DNA of 64,000 nucleotides from Acidobacteriota bacterium (GTDB lineage Bacteria; Actinomycetota; Acidimicrobiia; Acidimicrobiales; Microtrichaceae), in the NCBI GenBank assembly GCA_003577145.1, contig QEUP01000003.1, positions 62,001 through 126,000 on the forward strand. Reading direction: 5' to 3'. Below the pieces are notes generated by a model, which saw only the letters and a list, made by a program, of their open reading frames with translations, was not told the origin of the DNA and did no database searches. Shown here piece by piece: positions 48,953-57,353 of this stretch (position 1 is its first letter; every line of letters begins with the position of its first letter). The position numbers and the translations under genes were made by a program.

Positions 48953-50167
48953 GTGCGCACCCTCGCTGTCCTGTCGATGCACACATCGCCTCTGGCCCAA
49001 CCGGGTTCGGGCGACGGTGGCGGGATGAACGTGTACGTGCGCGAGCTGGTGACCGCGCTGGCTCAGGCCGGAGTCGACACCCGCGTCTACGTCCGGCGAT
49101 TCGCCGCAGATCTCGACGAGGTCATCGACGTCGAGCCCGGCTTCAGGGTCGTGCAGGTGCCGGCCGGGGATCCCGCCATCGCCAAGGCCGAGTTGCACGA
49201 GGTGGTAGACGAGTACACCGAGTGGGTCTACGAGGACCTGCGTCGCAGCGGCGACGTCGACGCCATCCATGCCAACTACTGGCTGTCGGGCCTGGCAGGT
49301 CACCGGCTCAAGCACCGTCTCGAGCTGCCGCTCATATCGACGTTCCACACGCTGGCTCGGGTCAAGGCCGAGCGCGGCGACCCGGAGCCCGCGCTGCGAG
49401 CAGCGGCCGAGCAGGAGGTGATCGGCTGTTCCGACGCCATCACCGCCTCGAGTACAGCCGAAGCTGCTCAGCTCCAGCGTCTCTACGGGGCGCAGACCGA
49501 GAGGATCGAGATCGTCCCTCCCGGCGTCGACCACGCGTTCTTCTCGCCGGGTGATCGCCGCGGGGCTCGTCGGGCGCTGGGCCTGGGTGCTGATCCGGTC
49601 CTGCTGTTCGTGGGCCGCATTCAACCGCTGAAAGGCGTCGACGTGGCGATCTCGGCCCTCGCCGAGCTCGACGACGGTACGGCCACGCTTCTCGTCGTGG
49701 GCGGCCCCAGCGGTCCCGACGGTCACACCGAGGCGGCGCGGGCACGAGCGCTCGTCGAGGAGCTGGGGCTGGCTCGTCAGGTGCGATTCGTGCAGCCCCA
49801 GCCTCATCACCTCCTGTCGACCTATTACCGGGCGGCTGACGTCTGCCTGGTGCCGAGCCGGTCGGAGTCCTTCGGGCTGGTCGCTCTCGAGGCAGCCGCG
49901 TGCGGAGCTCCCGTGGTTGCCGCCGCGGTCGGCGGCTTGCGCACTCTCGTGGACCACGGCCGGACGGGCTTCTTGGTGGATGGGCGGGACCCGACGGTCT
50001 ATGCCGCCTACGCCGCCGAGGTGCTGGGGAACCCCTCACTGGCCGGGCAGCTCTCGGGTGAGGCAGCGGCCGTGGCGCGGCATTTCACCTGGTCGACGAC
50101 GGCGGCCCGGCTCCGGCGCGTCTACGCGGACCTGGCGGCCCGCTCGCTGGTTCTCTGCGCGGCTTGA
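48953..50167 (+). CDS. mshA: D-inositol-3-phosphate glycosyltransferase (mycothiol synthesis)
   Basis: About 404 residues, GT4. The diagnostic N-terminal SMHTSPLAQPGSGDGGG followed by MNVYV is the MshA/sucrose-synthase-like donor loop. The C-terminal domain has LLFVGRIQPLKGVDVA and the E-x7-E SRSESFGLVALEAAACG. It joins UDP-GlcNAc to inositol-3-phosphate, the first mycothiol step. The GTG at 48953 has GAGG 5-8 nt upstream; a longer frame starts at 48938. The next gene is YbjN-like, the same order as mshA-Rv0487 in mycobacteria, which supports the assignment. Confidence 0.9.
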   Translation: MRTLAVLSMHTSPLAQPGSGDGGGMNVYVRELVTALAQAGVDTRVYVRRFAADLDEVIDVEPGFRVVQVPAGDPAIAKAELHEVVDEYTEWVYEDLRRSGDVDAIHANYWLSGLAGHRLKHRLELPLISTFHTLARVKAERGDPEPALRAAAEQEVIGCSDAITASSTAEAAQLQRLYGAQTERIEIVPPGVDHAFFSPGDRRGARRALGLGADPVLLFVGRIQPLKGVDVAISALAELDDGTATLLVVGGPSGPDGHTEAARARALVEELGLARQVRFVQPQPHHLLSTYYRAADVCLVPSRSESFGLVALEAAACGAPVVAAAVGGLRTLVDHGRTGFLVDGRDPTVYAAYAAEVLGNPSLAGQLSGEAAAVARHFTWSTTAARLRRVYADLAARSLVLCAA

Positions 50168-50260
50168 GCGGTCGGCGGCGGTGCTCGATGTGGGGCAGTG
50201 TCGTGGCGAACCGAGCGCAGTTTGGTGAGACGAATCCCTTGGCGCTAGAAGCTTGAGCCG

Positions 50261-50716
50261 ATGACGGACGCGGCGACGCCCGAAGAGCTGGCTACGGTGG
50301 CGCGCCTGGTCGACGTGTGGCTCGAACAACAGCTGGAGGCCAATCCCATCGTGGCCGGCGTCGAGTGTGACCACAGTGGTGACCGGGTCTGGTTCGTGAG
50401 GCTCCGGGGGGAGCAGAAGCCCAACTTCGCGGTGTGGTTCAGGCTGCGCCAGCGGACGCTTCACTTCGAGACCTACTTCACCCCTGCGCCGGAGCGAAAC
50501 CAGCAGATGTTCTACGAGCACCTGCTTCGTCGCAACCTGAAGATGTACGGGGCGGCCTTCGCCATCGGCGAGGAGGACGCAGTCTTCCTCCTGGGCAGGC
50601 TGCCTGTCTCCCAGGTCGATGAGGCCGAGTTGGACCGTGTGCTCGGCTCGCTCTACGCCTACGTCGAGCAGTACTTCCGGCCGGCGCTGCGGATAGGGTT
50701 TCGCTCCCCGCCATGA
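50261..50716 (+). CDS. YbjN-domain protein
   Basis: 151 residues. A two-layer alpha/beta protein of the YbjN family (DRVWFVRLRGEQKPNFAVWFRLRQRTL; TYFTPAPERNQQMFYEHLLRRN), related to type III secretion chaperones by fold. The cellular role is unknown. It follows mshA by 93 bp, as in mycobacteria, suggesting a conserved but unexplained link to mycothiol. Confidence 0.88.
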   Translation: MTDAATPEELATVARLVDVWLEQQLEANPIVAGVECDHSGDRVWFVRLRGEQKPNFAVWFRLRQRTLHFETYFTPAPERNQQMFYEHLLRRNLKMYGAAFAIGEEDAVFLLGRLPVSQVDEAELDRVLGSLYAYVEQYFRPALRIGFRSPP

Positions 50717-50729
50717 GCATCCTTCAGTC

Positions 50730-50749
50730 ATTTTCATTGATTTTCATTT
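50730..50749 (+). promoter_or_regulatory. A/T-rich tandem 10-mer upstream of the MFS gene
   Basis: ATTTTCATTG followed by ATTTTCATTT, 10 bp apart, within an A/T-rich patch that contrasts with the G/C-rich DNA around it. Read on the other strand (AATGAAAATCAATGAAAAT) it resembles Fur/Zur-type repeat boxes, but it is a direct, not inverted, repeat. It is probably the MFS promoter region with an unidentified regulator. Confidence 0.4.
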
Positions 50750-50877
50750 ATTCCCTGGCTACGGTCGCCCCCGCTGCGCGCTCCCGGGGGGCGGAGCGGT
50801 CGGTCGCCGTCGGGGAAGGGGCGCCGATCGCTCCGCCGCGCCGGGCAGGGCCGGTGGGCCCGGTCGGGTGACCCACC

Positions 50878-50985
50878 AGGAGTCGGTCATGGCAACGGCC
50901 ACCGCTCGTCGTCCAATGGCAGCTCTGGTGCCCGGTCATAGGGTGGGGAGGAGTCGGTCATGGCAACGGCCACCGCTCGTCGTCC
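50878..50985 (+). repeat. Perfect 37-bp duplication of the MFS translation-initiation region
   Basis: 50878-50914 and 50949-50985 are identical for 37 bases, including AGGAG, the ATG and the first codons of the transporter, with a 34-bp spacer. The first ATG (50889) is 71 bp before the real start, out of frame, and opens a 34-codon reading frame that ends inside the transporter gene. See findings. Confidence 0.9.
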
Positions 50986-52150
50986 CCCGCTGATCGTCCC
51001 GTTTGCGATCACGGCGACGGCGTTGATGGCGAACACCCTCATGGCTCCGGCGTTGCCGAACATCATCGAGGCCTTCGACCTGCCCACCGGCGTATGGGAC
51101 GGCATCCTCGTGGCGTCGGCCTCGGTGGCCGGTGTCATCGTCGCACCGGTGGTCGGCGTGCTCGCAGACCACCACGGCCGGCGCCGAGTCCTCATCCCTG
51201 CGCTGATCGTCTACGGCGTCTTCGGGACCGCCGCAGCCTTCTCACCCGACATCTGGGTGCTGCTGGGCTGCCGCGTGCTCATGGGCGTCGGCTCGGCCGG
51301 ACTCGTGAGCCTCGCCATAGTGGTCATCGGCGACTACTGGCAGGGCGTGGACCGGGCTCGAGCCATCGGTCAGAACGCCGCCGTGCTGACCACCACCGTC
51401 GCGGTGTTCCCTGCGATCGGCGGGGGGCTCACCGTGCTTGGCGGCTGGCGCTGGAGCTTCGCCCCCTTTCCCCTCGCCCTCCTCACAGCTGTGCTGGTCG
51501 CCCTGACGCTCCCCCCTGACAGGCCCCACGCCAGCGAGGGTTTCACGGCCCAACTCCGTGATGCGTGGCCCTACCTCTGGAGCCGGCGGATGGTGGTGCT
51601 CACCATCAGCGGCTTCGTCCTGTTCGTGCTGATCTTCGGGCTGTTCCTGACCGTCATGCCCGAGCACCTCGAGTCCCAGTTCGGTCTCTCGCCAGGCTGG
51701 CGTGGCCTCGTCATCGCGGTGCCCGCAGCCGGCTCCACGCTGACGGCTCTCACGCTGGGTCGGCTGAGGATGCAGTACTCGGCCCGAGCGCTGGTCTTGG
51801 TCTCGGTCGCCTTCTTCGCCGTCCCGTTCTTGATCATCGGGCTGGCGCCTTGGCTCATCGCGTTGCTAGCCGGCGCGTTCCTCTACGGGATCGCCGAGGG
51901 GCTCGGGATGCCCACCTTGCAGGATCTGGTGGCCGGCAGCGCTCCGGCCGTCAATCGAGGGGCTGCGGTCTCGTTCTTCGTGGGTGCAGCCCGATTTGGG
52001 CAGACCCTCGGACCGTTGTCGTTCGGCGCCTTGATGGGGGCGACCAGCACCAGCGGCGCCTTCGTCGCCGGTGCCGCCGTCGCCGCCCTGCTCGGGGTTG
52101 GCCTGGCGTCGGTGAAGCCGGAGGTCCTCGAGGACGGTGAGCACCGCTGA
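50960..52150 (+). CDS. MFS transporter (drug:H+ antiporter type)
   Basis: 396 residues, twelve predicted membrane helices. The MFS motif A is GVLADHHGRRRVLIP between helices 2 and 3. A proline/glycine-rich helix 5 (VAVFPAIGGGLTVLGGW) fits motif C of DHA exporters. Substrate unknown. The ATG at 50960 has AGGAG 5 nt upstream; an identical ribosome binding site and start 71 bp earlier could compete for ribosomes and modulate expression. Confidence 0.92.
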   Translation: MATATARRPPLIVPFAITATALMANTLMAPALPNIIEAFDLPTGVWDGILVASASVAGVIVAPVVGVLADHHGRRRVLIPALIVYGVFGTAAAFSPDIWVLLGCRVLMGVGSAGLVSLAIVVIGDYWQGVDRARAIGQNAAVLTTTVAVFPAIGGGLTVLGGWRWSFAPFPLALLTAVLVALTLPPDRPHASEGFTAQLRDAWPYLWSRRMVVLTISGFVLFVLIFGLFLTVMPEHLESQFGLSPGWRGLVIAVPAAGSTLTALTLGRLRMQYSARALVLVSVAFFAVPFLIIGLAPWLIALLAGAFLYGIAEGLGMPTLQDLVAGSAPAVNRGAAVSFFVGAARFGQTLGPLSFGALMGATSTSGAFVAGAAVAALLGVGLASVKPEVLEDGEHR

Positions 52151-52374
52151 CAGGCCTTCAGCCGACCCTGAGCGAAACGCCTGATCTTTGACGGTGAGGG
52201 CCCGGGCACCGCGCCGGCCGGTCGGGACGAGGTCAAGGGTGGTGCCCGACGATGTGCACACGGTCTTTACCGTTGTGTTACAGTCCCGCGACTAGATGAA
52301 ACAGTTGGGCCGTCGACGATGACGAGTCCGCCCGCGGGCGAGCAACCAGTCCTCAACCGAAGAGTCGAGCAACT

Positions 52375-53595
52375 GTGACCCAGCGTCGATCGATCACCAT
52401 CATCTTGTTGCTGGCAACGGTGTGTGCGTTGCTGGCAGGCCCGGTGACCGCCCAGAGCGAAAGCGACGCCCGGGCCGAACGCGAGGAGATACGCCAGCAG
52501 CGCGCACAGCTCGCGTCCGAGCTCGATCCACTGCTCGCCAGCGATCAGGAGCTCGAGGCCACCCTGTCGGCCCTCAACGAGAACGTCGCCGAGCAGGAAG
52601 CCCGGGTGGAGGATTCGCGGCGTGCCGTCGAAGCCGCTGAGGAAGAGCTGGCCTCGGCCGAGGCACGTATCGAGGAGCTCGAGGCCTATGTGGCCACGTT
52701 GGACCAGCAGGCAGCCGATCTCGCGGTGGAGGCGTTCATCAGCCCCACGACCGACGAGGTGACCGAGGTCTTCGAGTCCAGCGACTTGAACGAAGCGAGC
52801 CGCAAGCAGGCCTTCATCGACCAGCTGAACAGCGAGAACCTCGACGTCCTCGAGGCGCTCAGGGTGGCCGAAGAGGATCTCGCCATCGCTCGCGCCGACG
52901 CCGAGATCGCCGCCACCGAGGCCGAGCAACTACGCCAGGAGGAAGAGGAACGCCTCGCCCAGCTCGAGGCTGCCCGGGCCGAGCAGCAGCGGGTCGAGGA
53001 AGCCCTCGACGTCCGCATCAGCGGCCTGACCGCCGAGATCGACGCCCTCGACGCCGAGGAGGCCCGTGTCCAACAGATCATCCAGGCCGCCGAGCAGGAC
53101 CGAGCCCAGGCCGCCGCTGCCGCAGCCGCTGCCGAACAACCCTCGGGCGACTCGGCGGGAAGCTCGGGAAGCTCGGGTGGCTCGAGCGGGGGTGGAGGAG
53201 GCGGAGGCTCAGTCGGGCCCTCCAACCCGGGTGGCTTCGCCTGGCCGGCGAGCTGCACGGTGACATCCGGGTTCGGGATGCGCTGGGGACGCATGCACAA
53301 GGGCATCGACTGCTCGGCCCCCAGCGGTACTCCGATCTACGCGTCAAAGGGCGGAACCGTCATCTTCGCGAGCAGCGACGGGAGTGGCTACGGGACCTAC
53401 GTCATCGTCGACCACGGTGGCGGCTACACCACCCTCTACGGGCACATGAGCAGCTTGTCGGTCCGGTCCGGGCAGTCGGTCTCGCAGGGCACCAATCTCG
53501 GTGGGATGGGCTGCACCGGCAGCTGCACCGGCCCTCACGTCCATTTCGAGGTCCGGGTCAACGGCACCGCCCAGGATCCCATGAACTACCTGTAG
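52375..53595 (+). CDS. Secreted M23 peptidase with a long coiled coil (EnvC/NlpD-like)
   Basis: 406 residues. Signal peptide (about 1-26), then a charged coiled coil (about 28-245), a Gly/Ser-rich linker (about 255-280) and the M23 LytM domain (about 290-406). The zinc ligands are present: H308 and D312 in MHKGIDC, and H388/H390 in GPHVHFEV. It could therefore be an active peptidoglycan endopeptidase, unlike degenerate EnvC. It probably acts in cell separation. GTG start. The 224-bp spacer upstream has no convincing riboswitch. Confidence 0.92.
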   Translation: MTQRRSITIILLLATVCALLAGPVTAQSESDARAEREEIRQQRAQLASELDPLLASDQELEATLSALNENVAEQEARVEDSRRAVEAAEEELASAEARIEELEAYVATLDQQAADLAVEAFISPTTDEVTEVFESSDLNEASRKQAFIDQLNSENLDVLEALRVAEEDLAIARADAEIAATEAEQLRQEEEERLAQLEAARAEQQRVEEALDVRISGLTAEIDALDAEEARVQQIIQAAEQDRAQAAAAAAAAEQPSGDSAGSSGSSGGSSGGGGGGGSVGPSNPGGFAWPASCTVTSGFGMRWGRMHKGIDCSAPSGTPIYASKGGTVIFASSDGSGYGTYVIVDHGGGYTTLYGHMSSLSVRSGQSVSQGTNLGGMGCTGSCTGPHVHFEVRVNGTAQDPMNYL

Positions 53596-53653
53596 CAGTG
53601 CATCGATCCGGTGGCCCTCGGCGTCGACTGAAGAGCCGGTAGCCTCGCTGTCG

Positions 53654-54445
53654 ATGGTCGAACTGCAACTGATCGGCGGTGGCCGGATGGGAGAGGCCTT
53701 GCTGGCGGGTCTGCTCGCCGCCGAATGGGCCCCGGCCGGCCAGATCCGGGTGGTCGAGCGCCTCTCGTCGCGCCGCCGCGAGCTGGCCACGCGGTTTCCC
53801 GGTGTGGACGTCGGCCCCGACGTGGGTGCGGCCCCGGGTGCGGTCATCGCGGTGAAGCCCGCCGACGTTCCCGAAGCCGTCAGCGGCGCGTGTCGGGCGG
53901 GAGTCGAGCGGATCCTCTCGATCGCCGCGGGCGTCACCCTGGGCCGGCTCCAGTCAGCCGCCGGCGCAGGCGTAGCGATCGTCCGGGCAATGCCCAACAC
54001 GCCGGCATTGATCGGCGCGGGAGTCGCAGCCGTCGCCGCAGGCTCCGCGGCGACGGAGGCCGATCTCGAGTGGGCCGAGGGGATCCTGCGCTCCGTCGGC
54101 GAGGTCGTCGCCGTCCCCGAGCACCTCCTCGACGCCGTGACGGGATTGTCCGGCTCCGGGCCGGCCTACGTGTTCCTCGTAGCCGAAGCCCTCGCCGAAG
54201 CGGGTGTGCTCGCCGGCCTACCCCGCGACATCAGCGAGAAGCTGACCCACCAGACGCTGCTGGGCTCGGCACGACTGCTGATGGAGACCGACCAGGGTGC
54301 CGAGGAGCTCCGCCAAGCCGTGACCTCACCGGCGGGAACGACCGCGGCCGGCCTCCGGGTGCTCGAGCAGGCAGGGATTCGTGCCGCTTTCATCGACGCG
54401 GTCATTGCCGCCCGCGACCGTTCCAGCGAGCTGGGAGACAGTTGA
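53654..54445 (+). CDS. proC: Pyrroline-5-carboxylate reductase
   Basis: 263 residues. Last step of proline synthesis, reducing P5C with NAD(P)H. The Rossmann motif LIGGGRMGEALLAGL, VRAMPNTPALIGAGV, and the C-terminal GLSGSGPAYVFLVAEAL and LRQAVTSPAGTT stretches are diagnostic. A TAGCCT box (53640-53645) lies 8 nt before the ATG, so the message is likely leaderless. The stop overlaps the start of the next gene as TTGA. Confidence 0.96.
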   Translation: MVELQLIGGGRMGEALLAGLLAAEWAPAGQIRVVERLSSRRRELATRFPGVDVGPDVGAAPGAVIAVKPADVPEAVSGACRAGVERILSIAAGVTLGRLQSAAGAGVAIVRAMPNTPALIGAGVAAVAAGSAATEADLEWAEGILRSVGEVVAVPEHLLDAVTGLSGSGPAYVFLVAEALAEAGVLAGLPRDISEKLTHQTLLGSARLLMETDQGAEELRQAVTSPAGTTAAGLRVLEQAGIRAAFIDAVIAARDRSSELGDS

Positions 54446-55332
54446 CATCCCTGCGGTACGACACGGTCTCGTTCCTCTCGGACTATGGGTACTCCGACGA
54501 GTTCGTCGGGATCGTGAAGTCGGTGATCCGTTCGATTGCTCCCCAGGTCACCGTCCTCGACATCACCCACGAGATCCCGCCCTATGACGTGCGGGCCGGT
54601 GCCCTGGCCCTGGCCCGCTGCGCCCAGTACCTGTGCCCCGGGGTGGTGCTCGCCGTGGTCGATCCGGGGGTCGGAACGAAACGTCGGCCGGTCGCCGTCG
54701 AGGTGGGCGGGGGCAGCTCCGTGCTGGTCGGCCCCGACAACGGGCTGCTGGCGTCAGCCGTGGCCATCTCAGGGGGTGCCGACCGCGCGGTCGTGCTGAA
54801 CAACCCTGCCTACCAGCTCCCCAGGCCGGCAGCGACCTTCGACGGCCGAGATGTCTTCGCGCCCGCAGCGGCCCATCTCGCCTGCGGCGTCGCCATCGAG
54901 GAGCTCGGTGACGAGGTTGACCCGGCGCGGCTGACACCCGGTATGGTTCCGGTCAGCCGCAACGACGAAGGCGAAGTGACCGGCGAGGTGCTGTGGATCG
55001 ATCGTTACGGCAACGTGCAGCTCAACGTCGACCCCGAGGATGTGGATGGATGGGGTGAGCGGATCCACGTCAGGTTCGGTGACCAGACCCGGACCGTGCT
55101 TCGCATCTCAGCCTTCGGGGAGCTGAGCGTCGGGTCGATCGGGTTGCTGGCGGACTCCTATGGGCTCGCCTCACTGGTGGTGGACCGGGCTTCGGCCGCC
55201 GAGGAGCTGGGGCTCGCCGTCGGGGACGAGGTGATCCTCTCGCTCATACCGGAGCACGGCGATCCGGAGCACCGCGAGGGTGATGAGGCATCCACGAGCC
55301 CCGTCGATTTCACCCGGAGGCCGCGCAGGTGA
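54442..55332 (+). CDS. SAM hydroxide adenosyltransferase (DUF62/SAM hydrolase)
   Basis: 296 residues. Cleaves S-adenosylmethionine to adenosine and methionine using water. Family motifs: FLSDYGYSDEFVGIVK, VLDITHEIPPYDVRAGA, AVVDPGVGTKRRPVAVE, VGPDNGLL and WIDRYGNVQLNV. The start is TTG, overlapping the proC stop in TTGA with GGGAG 5 nt upstream, so translation is coupled. The physiological purpose is unclear; some relatives are fluorinases, but the overall sequence fits the hydrolase branch. It overlaps a 28-residue membrane micro-ORF at its end. Confidence 0.9.
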   Translation: MTSLRYDTVSFLSDYGYSDEFVGIVKSVIRSIAPQVTVLDITHEIPPYDVRAGALALARCAQYLCPGVVLAVVDPGVGTKRRPVAVEVGGGSSVLVGPDNGLLASAVAISGGADRAVVLNNPAYQLPRPAATFDGRDVFAPAAAHLACGVAIEELGDEVDPARLTPGMVPVSRNDEGEVTGEVLWIDRYGNVQLNVDPEDVDGWGERIHVRFGDQTRTVLRISAFGELSVGSIGLLADSYGLASLVVDRASAAEELGLAVGDEVILSLIPEHGDPEHREGDEASTSPVDFTRRPRR

Positions 55333-55415
55333 GAAGGAGCACGGCCATAGCCATCGCGGTCCTGCTGGTCATCATCATCGGCGCCACGGCCCTGCAGTTC
55401 CTCCTGGCGAGATGA
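55329..55415 (+). CDS. 28-residue single-helix membrane micro-protein (candidate)
   Basis: A GTG overlapping the previous stop (GTGA, 55329-55332) opens VRRSTAIAIAVLLVIIIG followed by ATALQFLLAR. It has two basic residues, one uninterrupted hydrophobic helix and a basic end. The position, coupled overlap and clean membrane-helix composition argue for a real micro-protein. I cannot assign it to any family, and such a short frame can occur by chance. Confidence 0.5.
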   Translation: MRRSTAIAIAVLLVIIIGATALQFLLAR

Positions 55416-55419
55416 CCCA

Positions 55420-56232
55420 CTAGATCCGCGTTGCGAGCTGGTCGCGGGTGAACCGCTGGATGCCCCGACCGATGAGGAGGAGCGCGACCAGCCACACCAC
55501 CGCGCCGATCGCCAGGGCCACGGGAACGTCCACCAGCAGAAGCCCGGTTGCCTGACCGACTGCCAGGAAGATCAACGGGAGGATCACCGCGGCACCCAGC
55601 TGGTTGGCCTCTTGGGTGGTGTTGGCGCGCGCCGACACCCTGACCATCACCCCCAGGCCGAGAGCCGCTACCCCTGGTGCAACCCAGAAGATCATGATCG
55701 CCCACAGCGCGGTGGGAACGAACAGGCGGTGCATGACCGGCCAGGCCAGGGTGTTGCTGACGACTGCGAAGCACACGAAACCCAGCCAGGACACGGCGAC
55801 GGCGGGGAGGAATGCGACGAGGGTCTTGCCGATGAAGAGGTCCCGGTCGGAGATGGGTAGGTGCAGCATCGACTCGAGGGTCCGACGCTCCTTCTCCCCG
55901 GCGAAGGCGTCGGCTGCCAGCACCGCCGACACCATGAGCGGCACGATGAGGAACAGCGGGGCGATGAGGAACCCGTTGACGAGGACGATGAGCTGCTCGT
56001 GCTGTGGTAGGCCGACGATGGGGTCGGTCAGGCCCGCAGGGAAACGGTTCAGGAAGTCGCTGACGCCGGATGCGTCCTGCGTCCTCGCCGCGAACGCCGT
56101 GCCGGCGGGCAGTACCACGAGAAGCATCACCGGCACGAGCGTCATCGGCAGCATGATGGCCTTGGATCGGCGCACCGCGGTGAGGTCGCGTGCCACCACA
56201 GCCCGGATCGACTGCCAGTTCGGCCGACTCAT
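55420..56232 (-). CDS. ABC-2 type exporter, permease subunit (NatB-like)
   Basis: 270 residues. The first helix (VMLLVVLPAGTAFA) is followed by an extracytoplasmic loop and several further helices; the FAGEKERRTLESMLHLPIS stretch is typical of NatB/ABC-2 permeases. Start ATG at 56232 overlaps the stop of the ATPase gene (ATGA). Together they form an exporter of unknown substrate. Confidence 0.88.
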   Translation of the reverse strand: MSRPNWQSIRAVVARDLTAVRRSKAIMLPMTLVPVMLLVVLPAGTAFAARTQDASGVSDFLNRFPAGLTDPIVGLPQHEQLIVLVNGFLIAPLFLIVPLMVSAVLAADAFAGEKERRTLESMLHLPISDRDLFIGKTLVAFLPAVAVSWLGFVCFAVVSNTLAWPVMHRLFVPTALWAIMIFWVAPGVAALGLGVMVRVSARANTTQEANQLGAAVILPLIFLAVGQATGLLLVDVPVALAIGAVVWLVALLLIGRGIQRFTRDQLATRI

Positions 56233-57353
56233 GGGGCGGGCTCCGTGCCGTTCCCCAGTTCGATTCCGCCGAGGCCGGGACCGTCCCGGGGGATGCGCCC
56301 GGCGATCTCGAAGTAGACGTCCTCGAGGGTCTTGGGAAGTGGGGTGGACGCGTACACGGGGATCTCGTGGGCAACCAGTCGCGCGACGAGTCGTGGCAGC
56401 ACCTCGCGCCCGGTCACGGTGACGCGTGCCCCCATCGGGGCGTTGTGAGCGGCGAGCACTCCGTCGACGGATCGCAGGGCTTCGACGGTGGTGTCCGAGG
56501 CGGGGCCGCCCAGATCCAACTCGGCTTCGAGCCCGGGCCACAGGCGGGCGGCCAACGCGGCGGGCGGGCCGAAGGCCAGCAGTCTGCCCCGATGGAGGAC
56601 AGCCATCTCGTCGGCGAGCCTGCCGGCTTCGCCGAGGAAGTGGGTGCACAGGACCACAGCTCTGCCGTGCCGCGTGGCGAGGCCTGCTATGAGATCGATC
56701 ACCTCCCGTGTCGCGGTCGGGTCGAGGCCGGAGGTCGGCTCGTCGAGGAACAGCACCTCGGGATCATGGATCAGGGAGCGGGCGAGCGCGAGCCGCTTCC
56801 GCTGGCCCGTCGAGAATCCCTGGGTTCGCTCGTAGGCATACTCGCCCATACCGAAGCTCTCGATCAGGTGGTCGACCCGGCTGCTGGCCGGTTGTCCCCG
56901 CATCCCTCGTACCCGGGCGGTGAACAGCAGGTTCTCCCGGGCGGTCAGGCGGTCGTCCAGTCCGGCCTGCTCGGTCAGGACCCCGGTGCGGCGCCTCAGC
57001 TCGTCTCCTTCGGCCACCGGGTCGAGGCCGAGCACCCGGCTCTGACCGGCAGTCGGTTCGAGGACGCCGTTGAGCAGCCGGACCGTCGTCGTCTTGCCTG
57101 CGCCGTTTGGCCCCAGCAGGGCCAGAACACGACCGGCGGGCACGTCGATGCTGAGAGAGTCAAGGGCCAGCCCCTTCCTGAAGGCGCGGCTCAAGCCGTT
57201 GGTTCGGATGACGACCTCGTCACCGGCGCCTCGATGGCTGGTCTCGACTAGCGGTTCCGGCACGACATCCAATGGTATGAGCGATTTGCCGTTCTGTGGC
57301 CGGGCTGAGAGCAGCGGATTGCGGACCGGTCGCTTCCCTCGCTGCGATCTCAA
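56229..57353 (-). CDS. ABC exporter ATP-binding subunit (NatA-like)
   Basis: Up to 374 residues. Walker A LGPNGAGKTTT, signature FSTGQRKRLALA, Walker B LFLDEPTSGLDPT and H-loop CTHFLG are intact. The signature FSTGQ replaces the usual LSGGQ, as in NatA-type exporters. The frame begins at a TTG that overlaps the CAP gene stop (TTGA), but the first 45 residues look unlike the family. A downstream GTG near the start of VVPEPLVE is equally possible. Confidence 0.88.
   Translation of the reverse strand: MRSQRGKRPVRNPLLSARPQNGKSLIPLDVVPEPLVETSHRGAGDEVVIRTNGLSRAFRKGLALDSLSIDVPAGRVLALLGPNGAGKTTTVRLLNGVLEPTAGQSRVLGLDPVAEGDELRRRTGVLTEQAGLDDRLTARENLLFTARVRGMRGQPASSRVDHLIESFGMGEYAYERTQGFSTGQRKRLALARSLIHDPEVLFLDEPTSGLDPTATREVIDLIAGLATRHGRAVVLCTHFLGEAGRLADEMAVLHRGRLLAFGPPAALAARLWPGLEAELDLGGPASDTTVEALRSVDGVLAAHNAPMGARVTVTGREVLPRLVARLVAHEIPVYASTPLPKTLEDVYFEIAGRIPRDGPGLGGIELGNGTEPAP

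Noticed and set aside
52151-52374. c-di-AMP (ydaO) riboswitch upstream of the M23 peptidase
   Set aside because: Such riboswitches often precede wall hydrolases in actinobacteria, but I cannot find the conserved core segments in this spacer.
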